NCBI GenBank assembly: GCA_028285085.1
Contig: JANQQI010000130.1
Coordinates: forward strand, 28,760-92,759
Direction of reading: 5' to 3'
Length of the DNA: 64,000 nucleotides
From: Saprospiraceae bacterium
Lineage (GTDB): Bacteria; Bacteroidota; Bacteroidia; Chitinophagales; Saprospiraceae
The translations under genes were made by a program, and so were the position numbers. Shown in pieces: positions 17,752 to 26,984 of the stretch; position 1 is the stretch's first letter; each line of letters opens with the position of its first letter. The notes under the pieces were generated by a model. It saw only the letters and a list, made by a program, of their open reading frames with translations. It had not been told where the DNA came from and ran no database searches.

Positions 17752-18345
17752 ATGAGTAAGATAACTACTAAAAATTACTTTGTCCATCCAACTGCAATCG
17801 TTGATCCAGGATGTCAGGTTGAGACCGGAACTAAGATATGGCACTTCTGTCATATCATGCCAGGAGCAAACATTGGTATGAATTGCAATATTGGGCAAAA
17901 TGTATTTATAGCGAATCAGGTGAGGTTAGGAAATAATGTCAAAGTACAAAATAATGTATCTATTTATACCGGGGTGATTTGCGAAGATGATGTATTCCTG
18001 GGCCCATCGATGGTATTTACGAATGTGATTAATCCACGCAGCCACGTCAATCGAAAAGCAGAATATAAAACAACTATTGTCCGGCGAGGGGCATCTATCG
18101 GTGCCAATGCAACCATTATTTGTGGTAATGAAATAGGTGCTTATGCTATGATCGGGGCTGGGACAGTGGTAACTAAAACCGTAAAAGATTTTGCACTTGT
18201 GGTTGGTAATCCCGGAAAACAAATTGGTTGGGTGAGCAAAAATGGTCACCGACTAAATATTGATGAAACTGGAGTAGGTACTTGTCCTGAGACTAAAGAG
18301 AGGTATCAGCTTACAGGAAATTTCCTTAATTCGATAGAGGCCTAG
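17752..18345 (+). CDS. wlbB: UDP-3-amino-uronate N-acetyltransferase (WlbB/WbpD-like)
   Basis: 197 residues from ATG 17752 (an upstream in-frame TTG at 17746 lies in the terminator T-run and is unlikely). Left-handed beta-helix hexapeptide repeats run through residues about 8-165 (VHPTAIVDPGCQVETGTKIW, ANIGMNCNIGQNVFI, VRRGASIGANATIICGNEIG, AYAMIGAGTVV), then the usual GNPGKQIGWVSKNGHRL end. WlbB/WbpD acetylates the 3-amino group of UDP-2-acetamido-3-amino-2,3-dideoxy-glucuronate. The next gene encodes a WlbA-type dehydrogenase, which supports this assignment; the aminotransferase WlbC/WbpE of the pathway is not in the window. Confidence 0.88.
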   Translation: MSKITTKNYFVHPTAIVDPGCQVETGTKIWHFCHIMPGANIGMNCNIGQNVFIANQVRLGNNVKVQNNVSIYTGVICEDDVFLGPSMVFTNVINPRSHVNRKAEYKTTIVRRGASIGANATIICGNEIGAYAMIGAGTVVTKTVKDFALVVGNPGKQIGWVSKNGHRLNIDETGVGTCPETKERYQLTGNFLNSIEA

Positions 18346-18349
18346 AGCG

Positions 18350-19399
18350 ATGGAACACAAGATGAGATTCGCCGTAGTAGGCTGTGGCTATATAGGAAAA
18401 AGACACGCCACCATTATTCAAGAGCATAGTGAATGTGAGTTGGTGGCACTTTGTGACATTCTGCCTAAGCAAGATTTGGGATTAGATGTTTTTCAACAGC
18501 CCTTTTTCAGCGACATTGATGAGTTATTGCAGGCAGAGCTGCCAATTGATATAGTTTGTATTTGTACGCCAAATGGGCTACACGCTGAACAAAGCCTCAA
18601 AGCGATTCGAAAAGGAAAGCATGTCGTTTGTGAAAAGCCAATGGGGCTGACCAAAGCAGAATGCGAAGAGGTATTGTACGAAGCCCTAAACTATTCTAAG
18701 CAGTTTTTCTGTGTTATGCAGAATCGATACTCCCCTCCTTCAATCTGGATAAAAAATGTGATCGAGCAAAAGCTACTCGGAGATATTTTCCTGGTTCATG
18801 CAGATTGCTTTTGGAATCGAGACGAAAGATATTATAAAGGGAGGTTGGATGATACGGCTTCATGGAGAGGTACGAAGGCAATGGATGGTGGAACACTTTT
18901 TACACAGTTTTCGCACTTCATTGATATGATCTATTGGCTGTTTGGTGATATTAAAAATATTAATGCCAACTTTTTTAATTTCAATCACCAGGACCTAACA
19001 GAATTCGAAGATACGGGCTTAGTTCAATTCGAATTTGTTAATGGCGGGGTTGGAAGTCTTAATTATACGACTTCAGTTTGGAATAAGAATTTTGAGAGCA
19101 GCCTGACAGTTATTGGTGAAAAAGGAACAATAAAGATCGGTGGCCAGTACATGAATGAAGTCGTTTATTGTAATGTGGAAGGGTACGAAATGCCTGAATT
19201 GCCGGCTTCTAATCCACCGAATAATTATGGCCATTATCAAGGCTCGGCAGCTAACCATCATTTTGTGATTCAAAATGTTGTCGATGTGTTGAAGAATCGG
19301 AAAATGGTAACCACTAATGGACTTGAGGGCTTGAAAGTCGTCGAGATTATTGAACGAATATACGGAAAAGCATATTGGGTAACATCTACGCGATCTTAA
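18350..19399 (+). CDS. wlbA: Gfo/Idh/MocA oxidoreductase, WlbA/WbpB-like UDP-GlcNAcA 3-dehydrogenase
   Basis: 349 residues. N-terminal NAD-binding Rossmann domain (MRFAVVGCGYIGKRHATII), the E-K-P motif (GKHVVCEKPMGLTKAECEE) and a C-terminal beta-sheet domain with TQFSHFIDMIYWLFGD, where the family's catalytic histidine sits. The segment MQNRYSPPS and DCFWNRDERYY are typical for WlbA-type enzymes, which oxidise C3 of UDP-GlcNAcA before transamination. Four bases after wlbB, so co-transcribed. Without the aminotransferase the exact product is not certain; a general sugar dehydrogenase is the fallback. Confidence 0.85.
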   Translation: MEHKMRFAVVGCGYIGKRHATIIQEHSECELVALCDILPKQDLGLDVFQQPFFSDIDELLQAELPIDIVCICTPNGLHAEQSLKAIRKGKHVVCEKPMGLTKAECEEVLYEALNYSKQFFCVMQNRYSPPSIWIKNVIEQKLLGDIFLVHADCFWNRDERYYKGRLDDTASWRGTKAMDGGTLFTQFSHFIDMIYWLFGDIKNINANFFNFNHQDLTEFEDTGLVQFEFVNGGVGSLNYTTSVWNKNFESSLTVIGEKGTIKIGGQYMNEVVYCNVEGYEMPELPASNPPNNYGHYQGSAANHHFVIQNVVDVLKNRKMVTTNGLEGLKVVEIIERIYGKAYWVTSTRS

Positions 19400-19402
19400 C
19401 CT

Positions 19403-19984
19403 ATGATTTCACCTAGCAGCAAATCGATTTCAACATCAAAGGGGAAAGTTAATGATGAAAATCATTTGGATGAATCTATTCCAAAATGGTTTGCTATTTA
19501 TACGAACTACAAAAGGGAAAAGATCGCTGCAAAATATTTAAGCCAACAAGGAATCACTGTTTATTTCCCATCTTATAAAGTCACCCGTCATTATCAAAGG
19601 AAGGTAAAAGAGGTTGAATTGCCATTGATCAATCAATACCTCTTTGTAAAAATAACAGAGCGAGAATATGTTCGAGTTCTTCAGTGTCCTTACGTCCTTC
19701 ACTTTATTAAATTTTCGAGAAATCTTATTTCCATTCCTGAGCGAGAAATAAGCTTGATTAAGCGCATTTTAGGAGAAAAGAATTTTGTAAAAATAGGAGA
19801 TACTCCCCTTTGCAAAGGGGATGAAGTAGAGGTTATTGGTGGTTGTTTGACGGGATTAAAGGGGGTGTTTATCAAACAAGAAAATAAACAGTATCTCTCA
19901 ATTCAGTTAACGAATATTGGAATTTCGCTGCACGTTAGCGTGGCGGTACATTTGACGCGAAAAACCAATTCAGTGAATATTTGA
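19403..19984 (+). CDS. UpxY-like NusG-family antiterminator
   Basis: 193 residues. The NGN domain is at about 28-130: PKWFAIYTNYKREKIAAKYL, TVYFPSYKVTRHY, VELPLINQYLFVKITERE, and the KOW domain at about 140-190 (PLCKGDEVEVIGGCLTGLKG). An N-terminal Ser/Lys-rich extension of about 25 residues precedes it. Locus-bound NusG paralogues of Bacteroidota (UpxY) prevent premature termination in long capsule operons. It lies inside the operon, three bases after wlbA, rather than first; a long non-coding gap (20 to 20189) follows. Probable function: lets polymerase pass the hairpin at 17707 or other pause sites in the 38-kb unit. Confidence 0.85.
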   Translation: MISPSSKSISTSKGKVNDENHLDESIPKWFAIYTNYKREKIAAKYLSQQGITVYFPSYKVTRHYQRKVKEVELPLINQYLFVKITEREYVRVLQCPYVLHFIKFSRNLISIPEREISLIKRILGEKNFVKIGDTPLCKGDEVEVIGGCLTGLKGVFIKQENKQYLSIQLTNIGISLHVSVAVHLTRKTNSVNI

Positions 19985-20189
19985 AGATAGTATTTCTGAG
20001 ATGTTTACGGATTGACGTAAGGATTTCAGAACAGTTACCAGTTGACCGAGGCGAACATCCAAGGTTTTCTGTAATTTTTTATGTTAAAAAATCTTATATC
20101 TACGAATTATCGGACGTATAGGCTGCGACTTATCGACGGCGAAGCCGTAATAAAATCAGATATTTTAGTGGATAGTAATTCTTGATATC
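19985..20189. other. 205-base spacer after the UpxY-like gene with small inverted repeats
   Basis: The largest gap in the first half of the locus. Seen: an A/T-only inverted repeat 20074-20092 (ATTTTTTA, TGT, TAAAAAAT), a short GC hairpin ACGGC-gaa-GCCGT near 20138-20150, and a loosely paired stretch 19993-20024 (TTCTGA...TCAGAA). No TAnnTTTG box and no ORF. Possibly an untranslated leader that recruits the antiterminator. Confidence 0.35.
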
Positions 20190-21545
20190 ATGAATTCAGA
20201 GCAATTAGTAGAACATAAAATAATTGACGATTTGCAAATTCAAACTAAAAGAATAGGTGTCATTGGTTTGGGATATGTCGGACTGCCTTTAGCGGTAGAA
20301 TTTGGCAAGCAATATTTTACAGTAGGTTTTGATATTAATCAAAGTCGTGTGGATGAACTTAATGATGGGAAAGATATTACTCTCGAAGTAGAAGAGGACC
20401 TATTGCAGTCAGTGCTTTTGCAAGAGGATTTACCTCAAGAGCCTAAGACAAACCTTACGGAAAAAGGATTGTTAGTAACCGCCAATGAGAATGAACTATT
20501 GGCTTGCAATGTTTATATCATTACGGTCCCTACACCTACGGACAAACATCAACGACCAATCTTGACACCATTATACAAAGCGAGTAAGACGGTAGGGAAG
20601 GTGTTAAAAAAAGGAGATATCGTTATCTATGAATCGACCGTTTATCCGGGCGTAACTGAAGAAGAGTGTGTGCCAGTACTGGAAAGTGTCTCTGGTCTTA
20701 AGTTCAACGAGGATTTCTTTTGTGGATATAGCCCGGAAAGAATTAATCCAGGTGATAAAACACATACAGTAACTAAGATATTGAAGGTCACATCGGGCTC
20801 TACACCTGAGATTGCCGAAACCGTTGACCAATTGTATCGTTCAATCATTCATGCCGGGACTTTTAAAGCGAGTTCCATTAGAGTTGCGGAGGCTGCCAAA
20901 GTCATTGAGAATAGCCAACGCGATATTAACATTGCCTTTGTCAATGAGCTGTCCAAAATATTCAATCTATTGGATATTGACACGCATGAAGTTTTAGAAG
21001 CTGCAGGAACCAAGTGGAATTTTCTGCCATTCAAACCAGGATTGGTTGGAGGACATTGCATTGGAGTAGATCCTTATTATCTGGCTCAAAAAGCTCAAGA
21101 AGTAGGTTATCATCCTGAAATCATTTTGGCTGGACGACGTCTGAATGATACCATGGGGAAATACGTAGCCGGTGAGATCATTAAGTTAATGGTCAAAAAC
21201 GATATAAAGGTTAAGGGGTCTAAAGTACTTATGCTGGGGATTACTTTTAAAGAAAATTGTCCTGACATTCGTAACACCAAGGCGATTGATGTTTACCATG
21301 AACTCAAGACCTATAATATCGATGTAGATATTTTTGATCCTTGGGCCTCCCGAACGGAAGTGCTGGACGAATACAATATCAGCCTAGTCAATGATTTGCC
21401 AACAGAAAAATATGAAGCTATTGTTTTAACTGTGGCACATCGGGAATTCAAATCTTTGGATTTGGATACACTCAAGCAACCCAACGCAGTGATTTACGAT
21501 GTGAAAGGATTTTTAGATCGGGATAATATTGATGCTCGACTTTAA
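20190..21545 (+). CDS. UDP-N-acetyl-hexosamine 6-dehydrogenase (WbpO/TviB type)
   Basis: 451 residues, UDP-glucose/GDP-mannose dehydrogenase family. NAD-binding motif [17 protein letters not shown] at about 23-39, the substrate-binding middle domain ([30 protein letters not shown]) and catalytic cysteine in [12 protein letters not shown], then the C-terminal domain with [19 protein letters not shown]. The [12 protein letters not shown] segment and overall sequence are those of the TviB/WbpO/VipA group, which make UDP-GalNAcA or UDP-GlcNAcA. The neighbouring epimerase at 21575 is of the TviC/WbpP type, so together they should yield UDP-GalNAcA; UDP-GlcNAcA could also feed WlbA. Confidence 0.88.
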   Translation: MNSEQLVEHKIIDDLQIQTKRIGVIGLGYVGLPLAVEFGKQYFTVGFDINQSRVDELNDGKDITLEVEEDLLQSVLLQEDLPQEPKTNLTEKGLLVTANENELLACNVYIITVPTPTDKHQRPILTPLYKASKTVGKVLKKGDIVIYESTVYPGVTEEECVPVLESVSGLKFNEDFFCGYSPERINPGDKTHTVTKILKVTSGSTPEIAETVDQLYRSIIHAGTFKASSIRVAEAAKVIENSQRDINIAFVNELSKIFNLLDIDTHEVLEAAGTKWNFLPFKPGLVGGHCIGVDPYYLAQKAQEVGYHPEIILAGRRLNDTMGKYVAGEIIKLMVKNDIKVKGSKVLMLGITFKENCPDIRNTKAIDVYHELKTYNIDVDIFDPWASRTEVLDEYNISLVNDLPTEKYEAIVLTVAHREFKSLDLDTLKQPNAVIYDVKGFLDRDNIDARL

Positions 21546-21574
21546 CCAAGCGGTGAAGAAATTTAAAAGCGACG

Positions 21575-22567
21575 ATGAGTTCAACATCCAACCAAAGAAA
21601 AAATATTCTAATAACCGGAGGAGCTGGTTTTATTGGTTCTAATCTGGTTGAAGCACTCTTGCAAGATAGTAGGGTAGGATTGGTAAGGGTGCTGGATAAT
21701 TTATCGACAGGATTCAAAGATAATTTAGAGCCATTTCAAGGGGACAATAATTTCGAATTTATTGAAGGAGATATTCGAGACTTCGACCTTTGCTGCCGGG
21801 CCATGCAGGACATCAATCTTGTTTCTCATCAAGCGGCTCTGGGTTCCGTACCACGATCGGTGGAGGATCCTATCACATCGAATGCCGTTAATGTTGATGG
21901 GACCTTAAATATATTTCGGGCGGCTGTCGAATCAAATGTTCAACGGGTCGCTTTCGCCAGCTCATCTTCGGTTTATGGAGATAGCGAAGAACTCCCTAAA
22001 GTAGAATCTAAGATTGGGCAACCTTTATCACCGTACGCGGTGACGAAATATGTAAAGGAACTTTATGCTGACGTATTTGCTAAAAACTATCCTTTCGAAT
22101 TCATTGGTTTAAGATATTTCAATGTCTTTGGCCCGAAACAAGATCCGAATGGTGCTTATGCCGCGGTCATTCCTCTTTTTATGAAGGCTGCTTTGAATGG
22201 TAAATCGCCGTTTATCAATGGAGACGGTTCTTATAGCCGGGATTTTACCTACATTGATAACGTTGTTCAAGCTAATTGCCTTTCGCTCTTCACTACCAAC
22301 TCCGCGGCCATTAACCAAATTTATAATGTTGCTTGCGGTGCTCAGACTACGATCAACCAGCTTTGGTTATTTATTAAAAAAATAGCTGGTTCAGATGTAG
22401 AGGCGAACTATCGCTCAATCCGAGCTGGAGATATCCCTCATAGCCATGCCAATGTATCCAAAGCAAAGCAATTATTGGGATATCAACCAAATATAGATAT
22501 AGAAACAGGATTGAAATTAGCTTTCGATTGGTATGCAAGTAGAAGTTCTAAATGGGCTTCAACTTAG
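21575..22567 (+). CDS. UDP-GlcNAc/GlcNAcA C4-epimerase (WbpP/TviC type SDR)
   Basis: 330 residues, extended SDR. Rossmann motif LITGGAGFIGSNLVEAL, DNLSTG, the active-site Tyr-x-x-x-Lys in SPYAVTKYVKELY, and FNVFGPKQDPNGAYAAVIP. The segment ALGSVPRSVEDPITSNAVNV is characteristic of the WbpP/TviC/GalE-like group acting on N-acetylated UDP-hexoses or their uronates. It follows the 6-dehydrogenase by 29 bases, as wbpO/wbpP and tviB/tviC do. Predicted product: UDP-GalNAcA. Confidence 0.88.
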   Translation: MSSTSNQRKNILITGGAGFIGSNLVEALLQDSRVGLVRVLDNLSTGFKDNLEPFQGDNNFEFIEGDIRDFDLCCRAMQDINLVSHQAALGSVPRSVEDPITSNAVNVDGTLNIFRAAVESNVQRVAFASSSSVYGDSEELPKVESKIGQPLSPYAVTKYVKELYADVFAKNYPFEFIGLRYFNVFGPKQDPNGAYAAVIPLFMKAALNGKSPFINGDGSYSRDFTYIDNVVQANCLSLFTTNSAAINQIYNVACGAQTTINQLWLFIKKIAGSDVEANYRSIRAGDIPHSHANVSKAKQLLGYQPNIDIETGLKLAFDWYASRSSKWAST

Positions 22568-23463
22568 GAATGGGTAAAAAGAAATTATTAGTAACTGGTA
22601 TATCAGGCTTTTTGGGATGGCATGTACAAAACTATCCACAAAATCAATGGGAAATCATTGGTGTCTATCATCGCCAACGACCTGTGGCCACCACCAATTA
22701 CTTGACCCAGATAGATTTAACGGACTTTGAGGGGACGACCCAAGTGTTGGACGAGCTAAAACCAAATGCTATTCTTCATCTCGCAGCCAATACTGATTTA
22801 GATGCCTGTGAAACGGATTCGAGTACTAATCATATCAATGTTGAGAGTGCTGTTCATTTGGCAAAGTGGTGTGAAGCGCGCGAAATACCATTTGTAATGA
22901 CCTCCTCGGATGCCGTTTTTGATGGCGAAAAGCCATTTTATAATGAAGAAAGCTCCGCTCAACCGGTTTGTGTTTATGGTCGACAAAAACTTCTCGCAGA
23001 GGCAAAGGTTATGGCGATATATCCACAAGCGACCATTGCAAGAATGCCATTGATGTATGGTTTACCGGATAATGGTCATGGATTCATGGTAGAATGGGTC
23101 AACCGTTTGGCACGACATGAGGCCATCCGCTGTTTTCAAGATGAATACCGGACAATGATTAGTGGTGCCTCCGGGGCGGCCGGTCTTTTTTTGCTTTTAG
23201 AAAAGAAAGCTGCTGGCCTTTTTCATCTGGGAGGTAGAGAACGCATCTCTCGTTATGAGTTTGCTAATAGATTAGCGCAGGTTTTTGAATTTAATGAAGA
23301 GTTGATACGTCCTGGTCTGCAAAGTGATGCATCCACCAAAGCCAAACGACCGGCGGATGTATCAATGATCAGCGAAAAAGCCTACCAGCTTGGATTTCAG
23401 CCAGGACTACTCCTGGAGGAATTACAACAATTGAAACAAGATAATTTTATCAAACCTAATTAA
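22552..23463 (+). CDS. RmlD-like NDP-4-keto-sugar reductase (SDR)
   Basis: 303 residues. Rossmann motif LLVTGISGFLGWHV, then ILHLAANTDLDACETD (the RmlD-type A-A-x-T-x-V/L-D-x-x-E pattern), and active-site VCVYGRQKLLAEAKV with Tyr-x-x-x-Lys. RmlD-type enzymes reduce 4-keto-6-deoxy sugars (dTDP-rhamnose, and by analogy GDP-deoxyhexose or heptose). The frame starts at 22552, overlapping the epimerase by 16 bases; an ATG at 22570, two bases after its stop, is equally possible and starts exactly at the MGKKKLLVTG Rossmann strand. A partner dehydratase is the Gmd-like gene at 33380. Confidence 0.78.
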   Translation: MGFNLGMGKKKLLVTGISGFLGWHVQNYPQNQWEIIGVYHRQRPVATTNYLTQIDLTDFEGTTQVLDELKPNAILHLAANTDLDACETDSSTNHINVESAVHLAKWCEAREIPFVMTSSDAVFDGEKPFYNEESSAQPVCVYGRQKLLAEAKVMAIYPQATIARMPLMYGLPDNGHGFMVEWVNRLARHEAIRCFQDEYRTMISGASGAAGLFLLLEKKAAGLFHLGGRERISRYEFANRLAQVFEFNEELIRPGLQSDASTKAKRPADVSMISEKAYQLGFQPGLLLEELQQLKQDNFIKPN

Positions 23464-23470
23464 TTAAGTT

Positions 23471-24448
23471 ATGATCATCTCCAAAACACCTCTACGAATC
23501 AGTATATGTGGGGGTGGAACAGATCTCAAGGGTTACTATGCAGAGCGAGAAGGCTTCGTAGTCAGTACTACGATTAACCGATATGTGTACGTCATCATTA
23601 AAAAGCGTTTTGATGACCTTATATATGTCAACTATACGAAGAAAGAGATCGTGGAAGATATTAATGAAGTTCAGCACGAACTAGTAAGAGAGGCCGCTAA
23701 GATTGTAGGACTGACTAAAGGTTTTGAGGTGACGATGCTTTCCGATATTCCTTCACAAGGATCGGGACTGGGGTCATCTAGCAGTATTACGGTGGGATTG
23801 CTGAATGCTTTTTATCAATTTAAAGGGGTTCAGGTTACTGCAGAGCAACTTGCCCAAGATGCCTGTCGGATCGAAATTGATATTACACATAAACCAATCG
23901 GTAAGCAGGATCAATATATTGCTGCCTACGGCGGACTCAAATCAATCTTATTTAAAAAGGATGATACCGTTGTTGTCAAGGCCATTGAAGCTTCCGAAGA
24001 GGTAATTCGTAAACTGATTTCTAATCTATTACTATTTTATACGAACATCACACGCAAGTCATCGGAAATTCTGACTGAGCAGAAAGCGAATATCGAAGAT
24101 AAGCTCTTGTATCATGACAATATCAAAGCACTGGGGTATGATGCTTTAGCCAGCATTGAATCTGGTCAAATTGATAATATTGGAAAACTTCTGGCATCTA
24201 ACTGGGAGATGAAAAAGCAATTGTCTTCAAAAATCTCAAATGAGAAGATTGATCAAATGTATCAATTAGGTATCGGTGGCGGGGCCTTAGGTGGTAAGGT
24301 CTCCGGAGCCGGAGGGGGAGGATTTTTGTTGTTGTACTGTCAACGCAAAAACCAGGACATACTACGAGAAGCAATGAAGGATTATAGAGAAATGCCATTT
24401 ATGTACGAGCCATTCGGAAGTCGTATCATTTTTAACTACGGGATATAA
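23471..24448 (+). CDS. hddA: D-glycero-D-manno-heptose 7-phosphate 1-kinase (HddA-like GHMP kinase)
   Basis: 325 residues. GHMP motifs: KTPLRISICGGGTDLKGYY at the N terminus, the ATP-binding glycine/serine loop PSQGSGLGSSSSITVGLLN at about 95-113, and C-terminal GGALGGKVSGAGGGGFLLLY. This sequence type is the HddA group, phosphorylating heptose 7-phosphate at C1 in the alpha-configured GDP-heptose pathway. HddC-like (25577) and GmhA-like (26317) genes follow, separated only by one SDR gene, which makes the pathway assignment strong. Confidence 0.87.
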   Translation: MIISKTPLRISICGGGTDLKGYYAEREGFVVSTTINRYVYVIIKKRFDDLIYVNYTKKEIVEDINEVQHELVREAAKIVGLTKGFEVTMLSDIPSQGSGLGSSSSITVGLLNAFYQFKGVQVTAEQLAQDACRIEIDITHKPIGKQDQYIAAYGGLKSILFKKDDTVVVKAIEASEEVIRKLISNLLLFYTNITRKSSEILTEQKANIEDKLLYHDNIKALGYDALASIESGQIDNIGKLLASNWEMKKQLSSKISNEKIDQMYQLGIGGGALGGKVSGAGGGGFLLLYCQRKNQDILREAMKDYREMPFMYEPFGSRIIFNYGI

Positions 24449-24457
24449 TATATCATT

Positions 24458-25576
24458 ATGGGAAAAGTTCTTGTCACTGGTGGTGCTGGATTTATAGGTT
24501 CACATACTGTGGACCGACTCATTGAATCTGGTTACGAAGTAAAGATTCTTGATAATCTACAAAAGCCGGTTCACCTTAAGGGGAAACCAACCTATCTTCA
24601 TCCTAAAGCAGAGTTCATATTTGGTGATGTACGTGATCCAAAGGTGTTGTTGTATGCTCTAAAGGATGTATCTTATGTTTATCATCTGGCGGCTTATCAG
24701 GATTACTTACCGGATTTTTCTACCTTTTATGATGTAAATGCGGTTAGTACCGCATTGATTTATGAATTGATAGTTGCTAATAAGTTACCGATTAAGAAAG
24801 TGATAGTCGCTTCTTCTCAGTTTGTACAAGGAGAGGGGCGCTACAAGAAAAAGGATGGATCGATTATCACGCCTTATCAACGTCCGTTGAAACAACTAGA
24901 ACAAGGTGATTGGGCTTGGAGAGATGAAAATGGCGATGAAATGGAGTGGCAATGGACTTCCGAGCAACACGCAAATCCTCCTAATGCTTATGCCATCACT
25001 AAGTATACTCAGGAGATGACGGCTCTGGCACATGGCAAACGATATGGGATTCCCTCAGTGGCCTTGCGTTACTCAATCGTTCAGGGCTCGCGCCAATCAT
25101 TTTATAATGCGTACAGCGGTGCTTGCCGCATTTTCAATTTGCATTACTATTTTGATAAAGCACCAACGCTATATGAGGACGGATTGCAAAAGAGAGATTT
25201 TGTTGATATCCGGGATGTTGTTGCCGCTAATGTTTTTGTGCTTGAAAATGAGGCCGCAGATTACAACGCGTTTTGTGTTGGTAGTGGCCGGGCATACACC
25301 ATCAAAGAGTTTGCAGAGATTGTTGCTAAAGCCCACGGGAAAGAACATATTAATGCTAAAATTCCGGGAGAATTCCGCTTAGGGGACACACGCAATGCTT
25401 GTTCTGATATCTCAAAACTGAAGGGATTAGGATGGACGCCCCGATTTAGCGCGACGGATTCGGTAGAAGATTATATCAACTATCTTCGAGCACAGAACGA
25501 CATCGAAGATATTCTTGCTTATGCCGAGAAAACGATGAAAAAACTCAATGTTGTACGACATACTGTTGAACAATAA
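24458..25576 (+). CDS. NAD-dependent sugar epimerase/dehydratase (extended SDR)
   Basis: 372 residues. VTGGAGFIGSHTVDRL, DNLQKP, YHLAAYQDYLPDFSTF, and the active-site motif NAYAITKYTQEMTA (Tyr-x-x-x-Lys) define an extended SDR; FVDIRDVVAANVFVLEN and DTRNACSDISKLKGLGW are the substrate end. Members of similar sequence are annotated as dTDP-L-rhamnose 4-epimerases or heptose/deoxysugar epimerases. It is longer than GalE, with an insert (GEGRYKKKDGSI to EWQWTSEQHANPP) after the catalytic serine region. Placed between hddA and hddC with 9 and 0 base gaps, it most likely acts on the heptose branch. Confidence 0.75.
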   Translation: MGKVLVTGGAGFIGSHTVDRLIESGYEVKILDNLQKPVHLKGKPTYLHPKAEFIFGDVRDPKVLLYALKDVSYVYHLAAYQDYLPDFSTFYDVNAVSTALIYELIVANKLPIKKVIVASSQFVQGEGRYKKKDGSIITPYQRPLKQLEQGDWAWRDENGDEMEWQWTSEQHANPPNAYAITKYTQEMTALAHGKRYGIPSVALRYSIVQGSRQSFYNAYSGACRIFNLHYYFDKAPTLYEDGLQKRDFVDIRDVVAANVFVLENEAADYNAFCVGSGRAYTIKEFAEIVAKAHGKEHINAKIPGEFRLGDTRNACSDISKLKGLGWTPRFSATDSVEDYINYLRAQNDIEDILAYAEKTMKKLNVVRHTVEQ

Positions 25577-26272
25577 ATGAAAGCTTTCCTATTAGCCGCA
25601 GGATTGGGGACACGTCTACGACCGCTGACAGAGCATACCCCCAAGTGTTTGGTACCAATTAATGGTAAACCACTTCTAGCATATTGGCTAGAACTGATGG
25701 AGCAGCATGGTATCACGGAGGTATTAATTAATCTGCATTACCTTGCTGATCAGGTGCGTGACTTCCTTAATGATCATTCTCCAGCAAAACTATCGGTTGT
25801 GCTCTTTGACGAGCCGGAGCTATTGGGTAGTGGTGGGACCTTGCGAGAGAATAAACACTTTGTCGATGGCGAATCAGATTTCTTTATTCTGTATGCTGAT
25901 AATTTGACGAATATCGATCTCTCGGCATTCTATCAATTTCACAAGGCCAAAGGACAAGTGTTTTCCATGGCTTTAAATCGAGTCGATAATCCATCTAGTT
26001 GTGGTATAGCAACTTTGAGCCAGGATGATATTATTACTTCCTTTGTTGAAAAACCTGCACATCCGACCTCAAATCTAGCTAATGCGGGCGTCTATATCGC
26101 TAAACCAGAAATCCTGGATTTACTGCCGAATAAGCCGATTACGGATATTGGATATGATCTTTTGCCCCTCCTTAGCAACCGAATGGCGGGTTGGCAAATG
26201 ACGGATTATCTTATTGATATTGGGACTTTCGACAATCTGCGAAAAGCAGAGCAAGAATGGCCTCAGCTATAA
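25577..26272 (+). CDS. hddC: D-glycero-D-manno-heptose 1-phosphate guanylyltransferase-like (HddC)
   Basis: 231 residues. Nucleotidyltransferase signature AFLLAAGLGTRLRPLTEHTP followed by KCLVPINGKPLLAYWLEL, the Mg-binding aspartate in ILYADNLTNIDL and FVEKPAHPTSNLANAGVYI. Length and neighbours (hddA upstream, gmhA downstream) suggest HddC, which makes GDP-D-alpha-D-heptose. It starts immediately after the SDR stop (ATG at 25577), indicating translational coupling. By sequence alone a mannose- or glucose-1-phosphate nucleotidyltransferase is possible. Confidence 0.82.
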   Translation: MKAFLLAAGLGTRLRPLTEHTPKCLVPINGKPLLAYWLELMEQHGITEVLINLHYLADQVRDFLNDHSPAKLSVVLFDEPELLGSGGTLRENKHFVDGESDFFILYADNLTNIDLSAFYQFHKAKGQVFSMALNRVDNPSSCGIATLSQDDIITSFVEKPAHPTSNLANAGVYIAKPEILDLLPNKPITDIGYDLLPLLSNRMAGWQMTDYLIDIGTFDNLRKAEQEWPQL

Positions 26273-26316
26273 GCATTTTTTAAAGCAATATTTTTTCACA
26301 ATACAAATAGTAAAAC

Positions 26317-26910
26317 ATGCAAGATTTTCGTGAATATTCAAAATATCTGCAGCAAGCGATCGAATCTGTGGACGCACAACAGATAGAAAATTTCATTTCT
26401 ATTCTATACAAAGCTTATCAGGACGAAAAAACTGTTTTTGTCATTGGTAATGGAGGATCTGCAGCTAATGCATCCCATCTAGCACAAGACTTGGCCAAAG
26501 GTACTCGCGTAGGGATTGAATTTCCAAAACGTATCAAGGCATTAAGCTTGACGGATAACACCTCATTTATCTCCGCTTTGGGAAATGATGACGGATATGA
26601 TCGAATTTTTGAGCAACAGCTTAGAACCTATGCGCAAACAGGAGATTACCTTATCGCCATAAGTGGTTCCGGTAATAGCCCTAATATTATCAAGGCGGTA
26701 AATTGGGCAAATGAAAATGGCCTGACCACAATCGGTGTTACTGGCTTTAATGGCGGTAAATTAAAGCAAATCAATCATCATTCCGTGCATGTGGAATTGA
26801 ATGATATGGGAACCTCGGAAAGTGTTCATACTGTGATTTTCCACTATGTTATTCGGGAGTTGATGGAGAAAATGAATGCAGCGGCGAACGTAGAAGCTAT
26901 TGCAGAATAG
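26317..26910 (+). CDS. gmhA: Phosphoheptose isomerase (GmhA-like SIS protein)
   Basis: 197 residues, the usual GmhA length. SIS fold with VFVIGNGGSAANASHLAQDL at about 46-65 and LIAISGSGNSPNIIKAVNWA at about 113-132, then TIGVTGFNGGKL and a C-terminal helix with VHTVIFHYVIRELME. GmhA converts sedoheptulose 7-phosphate into D-glycero-D-manno-heptose 7-phosphate, the substrate of HddA encoded upstream. The 7-bisphosphate phosphatase GmhB is not in the window. Confidence 0.9.
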   Translation: MQDFREYSKYLQQAIESVDAQQIENFISILYKAYQDEKTVFVIGNGGSAANASHLAQDLAKGTRVGIEFPKRIKALSLTDNTSFISALGNDDGYDRIFEQQLRTYAQTGDYLIAISGSGNSPNIIKAVNWANENGLTTIGVTGFNGGKLKQINHHSVHVELNDMGTSESVHTVIFHYVIRELMEKMNAAANVEAIAE

Positions 26911-26984
26911 GGGCCTAAACAACTACTTGGAAAAGTATAGAGAAATTAGTCTAAAATTTTGCTTGTATTGATAAAAAATAAAAA

